From positions 2,728,001 to 2,792,000 of the forward strand of contig JADKFS010000001.1 of assembly GCA_016717335.1 (NCBI GenBank): a DNA stretch of 64,000 nucleotides, written 5' to 3'. Below the pieces are notes generated by a model. It was not told the origin of the DNA. It worked only from the letters and a program-made list of their open reading frames with translations, and searched no databases. The translations under genes and the position numbers were made by a program. The stretch comes from Candidatus Ribeiella danica. GTDB taxonomy: Bacteria; Chloroflexota; Chloroflexia; Chloroflexales; Roseiflexaceae. Shown piece by piece: positions 17,938-25,959 of this stretch (position 1 is its first letter; each line of letters begins with the position of its first letter).

Positions 17938-18255
17938 ATGACGATCTGGCTGACAATCATTGGTATGGCGCTGGCGACGTACGCGACGCGCGTCGTGACG
18001 ATGCTGGCGCTGCGCGACGAGGTGGCGCCGTGGCTGCGGCGCTGGCTCGGCTATGTGCCGGCGGCGGTGTTCACGGCGCTGATCCTGCCGCCGCTGCTGC
18101 TGCGGGAAGATGGCGGGGCGCGCGCGCTGGCGATCGGCCCGGCCCTGCCGGCCGGCATAATCGGCGCGCTGGTCGCCTGGCGCTCCGGCAACATCCTGCT
18201 GACGATCGCCGCCGGGATGGCGGCGTTCTGGGCGCTGCGGTGGATGGGGCAGTAA
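17938..18255 (+). CDS. azlD: AzlD family protein
   Basis: 105 aa with four likely membrane helices, matching AzlD size and motifs (IGMALATYATRVVTML, GYVPAAVFTALILPPLLL, WRSGNILLTIAAGMAAFW). It is the small partner of AzlC in branched-chain amino acid export. The ATG is preceded by only a weak GGCGGGTG ribosome site because a repeat block occupies the upstream region. Its stop TAA is part of a CAGTAAG repeat word that then repeats downstream. Confidence 0.85.
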   Translation: MTIWLTIIGMALATYATRVVTMLALRDEVAPWLRRWLGYVPAAVFTALILPPLLLREDGGARALAIGPALPAGIIGALVAWRSGNILLTIAAGMAAFWALRWMGQ

Positions 18256-18292
18256 GCAGTAAGCAGTAGCCAGTAGCCAGTCGACGCTGAGT
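18252..18292. repeat. Short CAGTAAG/CAGTAGC 7-mer array
   Basis: About five 7-bp units starting inside the azlD stop codon. Degenerate words of the same style (GCTGCCG, CTGCCGA) continue to about 18340. Confidence 0.8.
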
Positions 18293-18415
18293 ACAGCGAA
18301 TGCTTCGCAGCTGATCGTTGCTGCAAACTGCCGGCTGCCGACCCTATGTTGAAGCCGACGACCTGAATCCTGCGTCATCATAACATAGCGTATAGCTCTT
18401 CTTCGGGGGACACGT

Positions 18416-19681
18416 ATGCGGAGACTCTTTGGCGATCGCTTCTTCTACGGCTGGGTCGTCGTCGCGGTGACGGCGCTGGCGCTGGTGGTCTCGGCCGGGG
18501 TGCGCTCCGCGCCAGGCGTGATGATCCACCCGCTCGAAGTCGACATGGGCTGGAGCCGCGCGGCGATCTCGTTCGCCGTTTCGATCGGGCTGGTGCTGTA
18601 CGGCTTCACCGGGCCGTTCGTCGGCCGGCTGATGGACCGCTTCGGGCCGCGAATGGTGCTGGTCGGCGGCATGATCCTGATCGCAGCGAGCATGGCCGCG
18701 GGCGCGCTGATGACCCGGCTGTGGCAGCTGAACCTGTTCTGGGGCGCGCTGAGCGGCCTGGGGACGGGCGTGGCGGCGCAGGTGCTCGGCGCGACGGTGG
18801 CCAACCGCTGGTTCGTGGCGCGTCGCGGCCTGGTGATGGGCATCTTCGGCGCGGCGACCTCGGCCGGCCAGCTGATCTTCGTGCCGCTGCTGGTGTGGCT
18901 TGTGGTGACGATCGGCTGGCGCGCCAGCACGCTGGTGCTGGCCGGCGCGGCGCTGGCCCTGGTGCTGCCGGTGCTGCTGCTGATGCGCAACAGCCCGGCC
19001 GACCTGGGCCAGCGGCCCTACGGCGCGCCGGATGTCCCGCAGGCCGACACGCCGTCGGCCGCCCCCGCGGAGGGCGGCGTGATGCGGCAGGCCGTGCGCG
19101 CGCCCGAGTTCTGGCTGCTGGCCGGCAGCTTCTTCATCTGCGGGGCGACGTCGAACGGGCTGATCGGCACGCACCTGATCGCGCACGCGATCGACCACGG
19201 CATCGCCGAGGTCACCGCCGCAAGCGTGCTGGCCCTGATGGGCGCGATGAACTTCGTCGGCACGCTGGCCTCGGGCTGGCTGACCGACCGCTACAACCCG
19301 CGCCGGCTGCTGGCCTGGTACTACGGCTTCCGCGGCCTGTCGCTGCTGCTGCTGCCGTTCGTGCACAGCTTCGGCGGCCTGGCGGTGTTCGCAGTGCTGT
19401 TCGGGCTCGACTACATCGCGACGGTGCCGCCGACCGCGGCGCTGGTGGCCGACATCTTCGGGCGCAAGCACGTCGGCGCGGTGTTCGGCTGGGTCTTCTG
19501 CGCGCACCAGATCGGCGCGGCGCTGGCGGCCTGGCTCGGCGGCGTCGTGCGCGACGCGACCGGCGACTACGGGGTGGCGTTCATCGCGGCCGGCGTGCTG
19601 GCGATCACCGCCGCCGGGCTCTCGCTGCGGATCGGCCGCGCGCCCACAGCCCCGGCCCAGATGGCGGCCGAGCCGGGCTAA
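18416..19681 (+). CDS. MFS transporter, monocarboxylate/oxalate-formate antiporter-like
   Basis: 421 aa with about 12 membrane helices. It starts FYGWVVVAVTALALVVSAGV, a pattern typical of the oxalate/formate antiporter and monocarboxylate (RhmT/OFA-like) branch. The MFS motif A is GRLMDRFGPR in the 2-3 loop, and ANRWFVARRGLVMGIFGAA follows in the middle. GGGG precedes the ATG. Transport substrate probably a small organic acid, by family only. A divergently named partner is not visible; the next gene is in the same direction 88 nt downstream. Confidence 0.8.
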   Translation: MRRLFGDRFFYGWVVVAVTALALVVSAGVRSAPGVMIHPLEVDMGWSRAAISFAVSIGLVLYGFTGPFVGRLMDRFGPRMVLVGGMILIAASMAAGALMTRLWQLNLFWGALSGLGTGVAAQVLGATVANRWFVARRGLVMGIFGAATSAGQLIFVPLLVWLVVTIGWRASTLVLAGAALALVLPVLLLMRNSPADLGQRPYGAPDVPQADTPSAAPAEGGVMRQAVRAPEFWLLAGSFFICGATSNGLIGTHLIAHAIDHGIAEVTAASVLALMGAMNFVGTLASGWLTDRYNPRRLLAWYYGFRGLSLLLLPFVHSFGGLAVFAVLFGLDYIATVPPTAALVADIFGRKHVGAVFGWVFCAHQIGAALAAWLGGVVRDATGDYGVAFIAAGVLAITAAGLSLRIGRAPTAPAQMAAEPG

Positions 19682-19769
19682 ACGCAAAGATTCGAGGAGA
19701 CGAAGGCGCGAACGTATAGAAGAAGTCGCGCTCTGCCTCTCTGCCTCTCTGCGTTAAGAGCGAGGAACT

Positions 19770-20948
19770 ATGGAGATTCGAACGATCACGGCCGGCGCGC
19801 GCGAGGAAGACCTCGGCCGGGCGGCCAGGGCGGCGCAGCTGGCCCGCGCGCGGCTGGAGGCGGCCGGCTACACCGTCCAGACGCTGCGCGTGGCGCTTGC
19901 GACCAGCGGCTTCAACAGCTGCGGCGACTTCGCGACCATCGCGCGGGCGGCCGAGCAGCAGGCGCTCGACGCCGGCTTCGACTACGTCTCGATCGGCCCG
20001 GTCGAGGGCGACCGGCTGGCGGCGCTGCCCGACGCGATCGCCGCGACCCAGGCGCTGTTCGCCTCGGCCCAGATCGCCGCGCCCGACGGCGCCGTGCGCC
20101 CCGAGAACATCCGCGCCGCCGCGTCCGCGATCGCCGCGATCGGCGCGGGCACGCCCGACGGCTTCGGCAACCTGCGCTTCGCGGCGTCGGCCTGCGTCGC
20201 GGCTGGCTCGCCGTTCTTCCCGGCGGCATACCACGACGGCGGCGCGCCCTGGGTCGCGGTCGGGCCGGAGGCGGCAGCCCTGGCGGTCGAGGCTACCCAG
20301 CCCCTGGCGGACGGAGAGACAAGGAGACAAGGAGACAAGGAGACGAACGATCGATACTCCTTGTCTCCCGGTCTCCCGGTCTCCTTGCCTGGGCTGACGG
20401 CGCTGATCGAGCAGCACGACGCGCGGATCGTGGCCGCGCTGCAGGGGCTCGCGGCCGAGACGGGCGCGCGCTTCGCCGGCTGCGACTGGTCGCTCGCGCC
20501 GCACCCCGACCCGGCCCGCAGCGTCGGGGCGGCCGCCGAAGCGCTTGGCGGCGTGCCGTTCGGCGCGTGGGGCACCCTCGCGGCCGTGCGCGGGCTGACC
20601 GCCGCGATCCGCGCCGCCAGGGTGACGCAGCTCGGCTTCAGCGGCGTGATGCTGCCGGTGCTGGAGGACGCGACCCTGGCGCGGCGCAACGCCGAGGGGC
20701 GCTATACCCTGCGCGACCTGCTGGCCTTCAGCGCGGTCTGCGGCACCGGGCTGGACACCATCCCGCTGCCGGGCGACACCACGCCGGAGCAGATCGCCGG
20801 GGTGCTGGCCGAGGTCGCCGCGCTGGCCTCCGCCCTGCGCAAGCCGCTGACGGCGCGCCTGCTGCCGGTGCCGGGGCTGCGCGCCGGCGACATGACCGCG
20901 TTCGATTTCCCGTACTTCGTGAACACGCGCGTGATGGAGATCGCCTAG
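19770..20948 (+). CDS. DUF711 (UPF0210) family protein with in-frame repeat insert
   Basis: 392 aa. Family features seen: MEIRTITAG start, SFFPAAYHDG-like segment (SPFFPAAYHD), QLGFSGVMLPVLED, and the end AFDFPYFVNTRVMEI. DUF711 proteins are structurally related to pyruvate formate-lyase-like barrels but have no firm function. Residues about 183-208 (nt 20316-20392) are a low-complexity stretch encoded by 8-mer repeats (GGAGACAA then TTGTCTCC/CGGTCTCC) in an inverted pair, with the frame preserved. GAGG-type ribosome site ahead of the ATG. Adjacent genes do not clarify its role. Confidence 0.8.
   Translation: MEIRTITAGAREEDLGRAARAAQLARARLEAAGYTVQTLRVALATSGFNSCGDFATIARAAEQQALDAGFDYVSIGPVEGDRLAALPDAIAATQALFASAQIAAPDGAVRPENIRAAASAIAAIGAGTPDGFGNLRFAASACVAAGSPFFPAAYHDGGAPWVAVGPEAAALAVEATQPLADGETRRQGDKETNDRYSLSPGLPVSLPGLTALIEQHDARIVAALQGLAAETGARFAGCDWSLAPHPDPARSVGAAAEALGGVPFGAWGTLAAVRGLTAAIRAARVTQLGFSGVMLPVLEDATLARRNAEGRYTLRDLLAFSAVCGTGLDTIPLPGDTTPEQIAGVLAEVAALASALRKPLTARLLPVPGLRAGDMTAFDFPYFVNTRVMEIA
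20316..20392. repeat. In-frame inverted 8-mer array inside the DUF711 gene
   Basis: Three to four copies of GGAGACAA, a 14-nt spacer, then CTCCTTGTCTCC and CGGTCTCC copies on the other arm. The arms can pair (GGAGACAAGGAG with CTCCTTGTCTCC). Length and phase keep the gene open. Confidence 0.9.
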
Positions 20949-20989
20949 AGCCACTATCCCTTAGATTTACACAACTTACGCAGGCGGCG

Positions 20990-21047
20990 ATGTTCTCCCC
21001 CACCCCTACCCTCCCCCTGCCAGGTGAGGGGGTGAGGGGGCACCACG
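20990..21047. repeat. Composite hairpin element, partial
   Basis: C-run arm, CCTGCCAGG centre and G-run arm only; no central long inverted repeat. Lies in the 255-nt gap between convergent genes. Confidence 0.65.
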
Positions 21048-21094
21048 TCTAAGGCATGGTTCAATCGAGCTTGACAGTTCATTACCCCAAAGGC

Positions 21095-21122
21095 GTACGG
21101 GCGCGATATATCGCGCCCGTAC
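21095..21122. repeat. Perfect 28-bp palindrome
   Basis: GTACGGGCGCGATA followed directly by its reverse complement, no loop. Positioned between convergent genes; could be a cruciform, a dyad operator or part of a terminator. Confidence 0.7.
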
Positions 21123-21203
21123 AGTGGCAATTCGAAATCCCGAGCATTGAAACATGCCTAAGCGCGCGTATGCGGCGCGAACACATGGCACACCATTCGC
21201 GGA

Positions 21204-21752
21204 TCAGCCTGCGGAGCTGAACATATGCGGGAGCTTCCCGGTGATGCCGGCGTAGAACTGCTGGATCTTCGGCATATCGGCCTCGATGTCGCCCGTCGGC
21301 ACGAACAGCGGGCCGAAGCCGGCAACCTTGCGCTTGAAGTCCATGAACCCCAGCGCGATCGGCACGCCAGCGCCATGGGCGATGTGGTAGAAGCCGGTCT
21401 TCCAGTAGGTCACCTTGGTGCGGGTGCCCTCGGGCGGGATCAGCATGATCAGGCGATCGCTGCCCTTGAACCGCGCGATCGTCTGCGCGACCACATTGTT
21501 GGCCGAGCGCCGGTCGATCGGGAAGGCGCCCAGCGCGCGGAAGAAGTAGCCGAAGGGCCAGCGAAATAGGGTGTGCTTCATCATCATCTTCGGCTTGATG
21601 CCGTAGGCCATGGCGAACAGGATGGTGACCGGGAAATCCCAGTTCGAGGTGTGCGGCGCGGCGATCATGACGTACTTGGGCAGATCCGGCGGCTGCCCCT
21701 CGGCGCGCCAGCCGAACAGGCGCAGGATGGTTGCCGCGAGCCAGGCGATCAT
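21204..21752 (-). CDS. 1-acyl-glycerol-3-phosphate acyltransferase-like protein (PlsC family)
   Basis: 182 aa, short for PlsC. The catalytic HX4D motif is present as PHTSNWD and the glycerophosphate-binding motif as PPEGTR. A single N-terminal hydrophobic segment is likely. This small version resembles the lysophospholipid acyltransferases found in many Chloroflexota and Actinobacteria, which acylate the sn-2 position of lysophosphatidate or a related lipid. The start at 21752 has AAGGAG about 8 nt upstream. No lipid gene is adjacent. Confidence 0.83.
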   Translation of the reverse strand: MIAWLAATILRLFGWRAEGQPPDLPKYVMIAAPHTSNWDFPVTILFAMAYGIKPKMMMKHTLFRWPFGYFFRALGAFPIDRRSANNVVAQTIARFKGSDRLIMLIPPEGTRTKVTYWKTGFYHIAHGAGVPIALGFMDFKRKVAGFGPLFVPTGDIEADMPKIQQFYAGITGKLPHMFSSAG

Positions 21753-21870
21753 GGGGTGCTCCTTCGTAATGGTGGGGCGTGTGTCAAAGAAATCTACTAT
21801 ACAGGATGCTGCGCCGAAAACCTAGTAACGTCAACACACAAGGGACGTTCGATCACAAATCGGAGTCGCT

Positions 21871-22863
21871 ATGAACCGACCAACAGCCTATATCACCCGC
21901 CGCGTCCCGCAGCCCGCGATCGACATCGTCGCGGCCGCGTGCGACTACGCGATCTGGGACCGCGAGGAGCAGCCGGTCCCGCGCGAGGTGCTGCTGCGCG
22001 AGGCCGCGAAGGCCGACGGCCTGCTGACCATCCTCTCGGAGCGGATCGATGCGGCGCTGCTCGACGCCGCGTCGCGCTGCCGCGTGGTGGCCAACGTGGC
22101 GGTCGGCTACGACAACGTCGACGTGCCCGAGCTGACCAGGCGCGGCGTGCTGCTGACCAACACGCCGGGTGTGCTGACCGAGACGACCGCCGACCTGGCC
22201 TGGGCGCTGCTCATGGCCGCCGCGCGGCGGCTCGTCGAGGGGCACAAGCTGATCGAGGCCGGCCGCTGGGTCAGCTGGTCGCCGATGTTTATGGTCGGGC
22301 AGGACGTCGCCGGCGCGACGCTGGGGATCGTCGGGGCCGGCCGGATCGGCGCGGCGGTCGCCCGGCGCGCCGCCGGCTTCGACATGCGCATCCTCTACCA
22401 CAACCGCCGGCCCGCGCCCGAGCTGGAGGCGCGCACCGGCGCGCAGTACCGCGCCCTGGACGACCTGCTGCGCGAGGCGGACTTCGTGGTGGTGCTGCTG
22501 CCGCTGACCCCTGAGACGCGCGGGATGTTCGGCGCGCGCGAGTTCGCGCTGATGAAGCCGACCGCCGTGTTCGTCAACGCCGCGCGCGGCCCGATCGTCA
22601 AGGAGCTGGAGCTGGCCGAGGCGCTGCGGCAGGGCCGCCCCTGGGCGGCCGGGCTGGACGTGTTCGAGGTCGAGCCGATCGGCGCCGACCACCCGCTGCT
22701 CGGCCTGCCGAACGTCGTCGCCGTGCCGCACATCGGCAGCGCCACCGTCGCGACGCGCGTCCGCATGGCCGTGACCGCCGCGACCAACCTGGTGGCCGCG
22801 CTCACCGGGCAGCCGGTGCCGAACCCGGTCAACCCCGAGGTTTTGACTGATGGGCGTCTGTGA
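21871..22863 (+). CDS. D-isomer 2-hydroxyacid dehydrogenase (glyoxylate/hydroxypyruvate reductase type)
   Basis: 330 aa. The NAD(P) loop is GIVGAGRIGAAVARR, the substrate region has VAVGYDNVD, the catalytic Arg segment is VNAARGPIVKE, the acid lies in FEVEP and the histidine in VPHIGSAT. This set fits the glyoxylate reductase/D-glycerate dehydrogenase branch, reducing glyoxylate or hydroxypyruvate. No strong ribosome site is visible (CGGAGTCGCT). Preceded by a 118-nt divergent region shared with the acyltransferase gene. Confidence 0.88.
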   Translation: MNRPTAYITRRVPQPAIDIVAAACDYAIWDREEQPVPREVLLREAAKADGLLTILSERIDAALLDAASRCRVVANVAVGYDNVDVPELTRRGVLLTNTPGVLTETTADLAWALLMAAARRLVEGHKLIEAGRWVSWSPMFMVGQDVAGATLGIVGAGRIGAAVARRAAGFDMRILYHNRRPAPELEARTGAQYRALDDLLREADFVVVLLPLTPETRGMFGAREFALMKPTAVFVNAARGPIVKELELAEALRQGRPWAAGLDVFEVEPIGADHPLLGLPNVVAVPHIGSATVATRVRMAVTAATNLVAALTGQPVPNPVNPEVLTDGRL

Positions 22864-22866
22864 CGA

Positions 22867-22947
22867 TGGTGGGTGTGTGGGCGGCTTCGCCGCCCACACA
22901 CCCACCACAAGGGAGGTCAGGAGGGGCCTTCGGCCCCTCCTGACCTC
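22867..22947. repeat. Two adjacent perfect hairpins
   Basis: First: 18-bp arms 22867-22884 and 22890-22907 with loop CTTCG. Second: 16-bp arms 22913-22928 and 22932-22947 with loop TTC. The arms differ in sequence but share the cUUCGg-type loop with centres of the composite elements. Confidence 0.85.
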
Positions 22948-22969
22948 TCCTATTTGAGTAGAGCCAACT

Positions 22970-23815
22970 ATGACCATATCGCTCCGCGCTCTGACCGAGG
23001 CCGACCTGGAGCTGGCCGACGCGATCCAGTCCGAGGCCTACGGCGTCGGCGGGCGCCGCGAGCTGATGCAGATGTACCTGCGCCTGCAGCCGGGCGGCTG
23101 GCTGCTCGCGTCGCTCGACGGCGAGCCGGCCGGCCTGGCGGGCGCGACCGACTTCGGCGCGCTGGCGTATGTCGGGCTGGTGAGCGTGCGCCCCGCGCTG
23201 CAGCGCCGCGGCGTCGCCCTGGCGATGATGCGGCACCTGCTGGCGTGGCTGCGCGGCCGCGGCTGCCCCAGCGTCGTGCTCGACGCGAGCGCGGCCGGCG
23301 CGCCGCTGTACGACCGGCTGGGGTTCGTCGAAGACGAGCAGACGCACATCTTCCGGCAGGGCGACTGCGCGCCCCAGCCATACGCCGCGGAGCGCGTGCG
23401 CCAGATCGGCGCCGCGGATCTCCCGGCGCTGGCCGCCTTCGACGCGCCAATCTTCGGGGCCGACCGCGCCGCGCTGCTGGCGGAGCTGCTGGCCGCGAAC
23501 CCGGGCCGCGCGCTGCTGGCCCACGACGCGGATGGGGCGATCGCCGGCTACCTGTTCGCGCAGGGCCAGGTGATCGGGCCGTGGGCCGCGCGCGCCCCCG
23601 CCGACGCCGAGGAGCTGCTGCGGGCCGGGCTGGCGCTCGGCTTCGAGGGCCCGCCGCGCGTCGTGGCGCCCGGCTCGAACCCCGCCGCCGCGGCCATGCT
23701 GATGCGCTACGGCTTCAGCCCGTGGCGCTCGCTGAGCCACATGCGGCTCGGCGGCGACCGCCCGCCCGGCAACCGCGCGCTGTACTACGGCCAGGCGACC
23801 CTGGCCATCGGGTAG
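22970..23815 (+). CDS. GNAT family acetyltransferase with two GNAT units
   Basis: 281 aa. The N-terminal GNAT has the acetyl-CoA loop at VSVRPALQRRGVALAMMRHL and a C-terminal APLYDRLGF. The C-terminal half (LPALAAFDAPIFGADRAALL onward to AAAMLMRYGFSPWRS) is a second, degenerate GNAT lacking a clear Q/RxxGxG loop. This resembles acetyltransferases with a fused sterol-carrier-like or second GNAT domain. Substrate unknown. Start supported by its distance from the preceding hairpins; the ribosome site is weak. Confidence 0.8.
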   Translation: MTISLRALTEADLELADAIQSEAYGVGGRRELMQMYLRLQPGGWLLASLDGEPAGLAGATDFGALAYVGLVSVRPALQRRGVALAMMRHLLAWLRGRGCPSVVLDASAAGAPLYDRLGFVEDEQTHIFRQGDCAPQPYAAERVRQIGAADLPALAAFDAPIFGADRAALLAELLAANPGRALLAHDADGAIAGYLFAQGQVIGPWAARAPADAEELLRAGLALGFEGPPRVVAPGSNPAAAAMLMRYGFSPWRSLSHMRLGGDRPPGNRALYYGQATLAIG

Positions 23816-23827
23816 AGAGCTATTGCC

Positions 23828-24095
23828 TTTCGCCCCACCCCTACCCCTCGCCTGCCAGGGGAGGGGGTGAACCTAGCGGATGTTGTGGTTTCGGCTTCGC
23901 CGAAACCACAACATCCGCTAGGTCGAAATGCAGAATCCAGGCGCGACGGGTGGCATTCCGTCTCGATGGAGATGTTGATAGGCATGGGCCACTGGCAGTG
24001 CAACTGAGGTGGCATTCTTTGCCGGAGGGGGGCTGGGGGAACCGGCGTGGGTTCCCCCAGGCGGGGGGCCGGGGGCGCAGCGCCCCGGAAGAAGA
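23828..24095. repeat. Composite hairpin element joined to a G/C-rich element
   Basis: The 333-nt gap holds a composite hairpin with a perfect 24-bp central stem (23871-23894 with 23900-23923, loop CTTCG), then a diverged copy of the core seen at 11972 and 46260 (ending TTTGCCGGAGGGGGGC), then GGGGGCGCAGCGCCCCGG. No gene seen. Confidence 0.8.
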
Positions 24096-24148
24096 GGGGA
24101 ACCTGCGCTCCACCACCAGAGAATGTGGACATAGGAGAAGAAACTCAT

Positions 24149-24778
24149 ATGCGACAGCAAACCATCAAGCGCTGGTCATACCTCATCCTCGGCCTGATCT
24201 GCTTCGGCGCCGGCGTGGCGCTGATGGTGCGCGCCAACCTCGGGCTGAGCCCATGGGAGATTCTGCACCAGGGCATCTCCGAGCAGACCGGCATCCCGAT
24301 CGGGACGGTCAGCATTCTGCTGGGCGTGCCGATCCTGCTGGCCTGGCTCCCGCTGGGCCAGCGCCCCGGCTGGGGCACGCTGGTCAACATCATCCTGATC
24401 GGCCTGGTCACCAACCTGGTGCTGGCGGCGCTCCCGCCGCCGGCCGGCCTTGCGCCGCGCGCGCTGCTGATGGTCGGCGGCATCCTGGTGATCGGCGTCG
24501 GCTCGGGGCTGTACCTGACGGCCGAGATGGGCGCCGGACCGCGCGATGGGCTGATGCTGGGGCTGGCGCGCCGCAGCGGCTGGAGCGTCCGGCTGATCCG
24601 CACGCTGCTCGAGGTCGCGGTGCTGGCCTGCGGCTGGCTGCTCGGCGGCACGATCGGCGTCGGCACGCTGGCGTTCGCCTTCGGCATCGGCCCGGTGGTG
24701 CAGGCCGCGCTACGGATATTCCAGCGCTCGAACGCCCGAACGCTCGCTCGCTCGAGCGCTCGGCCATCGTCGACATAG
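24149..24778 (+). CDS. YczE/YitT-like integral membrane protein
   Basis: 209 aa with five or so membrane helices. Features of the YczE/YyaS family: RANLGLSPWEILHQGIS, GIPIGTVSILLGVPILL and a repeated TAEMGAGPRDGLMLG half. The family's role is unclear; it was linked to lipopeptide production in Bacillus. TAGGAGAAG precedes the ATG. The last 19 residues (NARTLARSSARPSST region) are encoded by 8-mer words CGCTCGAA/CGCCCGAA/CGCTCGCT (24720-24766), so the native C-terminus seems to have been replaced by repeat sequence. Confidence 0.8.
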   Translation: MRQQTIKRWSYLILGLICFGAGVALMVRANLGLSPWEILHQGISEQTGIPIGTVSILLGVPILLAWLPLGQRPGWGTLVNIILIGLVTNLVLAALPPPAGLAPRALLMVGGILVIGVGSGLYLTAEMGAGPRDGLMLGLARRSGWSVRLIRTLLEVAVLACGWLLGGTIGVGTLAFAFGIGPVVQAALRIFQRSNARTLARSSARPSST

Positions 24779-24824
24779 ATTCGCTGAGGGGCGCGGCCGC
24801 CCCAAGCGGTAAGGATGGTTCACA

Positions 24825-25751
24825 GTGCAAACGCGACACCTGGGAGTGCTCCTGTTTCTCGGCGCCGTCTGGGGCGCCTCGTTCCTGTTCATCAAGCTGG
24901 GCGTGCGCGAGATGGCGCCCGACGTGCTGGTCACCATGCGGCTGTGCATCGCGGCGACCATTCTGCTGGCAATTCTGTACGGGCGCGGGATGCGCCTGCC
25001 GGCCAGCCGGCGCATGTGGCTGCACTTTCTGTTCACCGGGTCGATCGGCCTGATCTGCCCGTACGTGCTGATCACCTGGGGCGAGCTGGCGATTCCCAGC
25101 GGCACGGCCGCGATCCTGAACGCGACCACGCCGCTGTTCACGGTGCTGCTGGCCTATGTGTGGACGCGCGAGGAGCACCTGACCGGCCTGCGGCTGCTCG
25201 GCGTGGCGCTCGGGTTCGTCGGCGTAATCGTGGCCGTCGGCGTCGACGAGCTGAGCCTGTCGAGCGCCAGCCTGCGCGGGCAGCTGGCCGTGCTGGTGGC
25301 GGCGGCCTGCTACGGCGCCAACACGGTCTACAGCCGGCGCGCGTTTCGCGGGCTGCCGCCGCTGATCCCGGCGACCGGCCAGATGCTCGCCGGGGCGCTG
25401 CTGATCACGCCGGTGTCGCTTGCGCTGCACGGCCTGCCGCGCGCCCTGCCCTCGGCCACGGCGCTGGGCGCCGTGCTGGCGCTGGGGGTGCTGGGCACGG
25501 CGCTGGCCTACATCCTGGTGTACTGGCTGATCGAGCGGCTCGGCGCGACGCGCACCTCGATGGTGACCTACCTGCTGCCGCCGTTCGCGCTGGTCTACGG
25601 CGCGCTGTTCCTGAGCGAGGCGATCGCTCTGAACGCGCTGCTCGGCCTGGCGCTGGTGGTCGTGGGCATCCTGCTCGCCAATGGCGCCGTGCGCCGCGCG
25701 CCGGCCGTCGCGCCCGTCGCGCCGCTCGCCGACGCCAAGCGCGAGATCTGA
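24825..25751 (+). CDS. EamA/DMT-superfamily transporter
   Basis: 308 aa, ten predicted helices in two EamA repeats: GAVWGASFLFIKLGVREMAP opens the first, and LVAAACYGANTVYSRRAFRG opens the second, closing with FLSEAIALNALLGLALVVVG. Members export amino acids or other metabolites; substrate not predictable. Starts with GTG; AAGGATGG lies just upstream. The 46-nt gap after the YczE-like gene suggests co-transcription. Confidence 0.87.
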   Translation: MQTRHLGVLLFLGAVWGASFLFIKLGVREMAPDVLVTMRLCIAATILLAILYGRGMRLPASRRMWLHFLFTGSIGLICPYVLITWGELAIPSGTAAILNATTPLFTVLLAYVWTREEHLTGLRLLGVALGFVGVIVAVGVDELSLSSASLRGQLAVLVAAACYGANTVYSRRAFRGLPPLIPATGQMLAGALLITPVSLALHGLPRALPSATALGAVLALGVLGTALAYILVYWLIERLGATRTSMVTYLLPPFALVYGALFLSEAIALNALLGLALVVVGILLANGAVRRAPAVAPVAPLADAKREI

Positions 25752-25924
25752 TGCGCCGGAGCACCCCACCCCCGCTCCGGTTGCCACAGGAGCGGGGGCG
25801 GGCCGTCCGCATGGTGGCGGTTTGCGGTACAATAAGCGCCACGGCAGACGACACAGACGGCACTCGCTCGCGCGGAGCTGGGCTGTACGAAAAAGGCCCG
25901 ACGAGAGCGCAGCCGCCTATTTGT

Positions 25925-25957
25925 GCCGAACGTTCCAACGTTCGAGCGTGCCAACGC
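25925..25957. repeat. 8-mer words before the ABC ATPase start
   Basis: CGTTCCAA, CGTTCGAG and CGTGCCAA in tandem end three bases before the ATG at 25960, in the position where a ribosome site would be expected. Confidence 0.6.
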
Positions 25958-25959
25958 CT

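Noticed and set aside
22873..25053. Plus-strand frame of 726 codons across the acetyltransferase, YczE and EamA genes
   Set aside because: Wrong frame relative to three genes with clear motifs; spans repeat elements without a start site.
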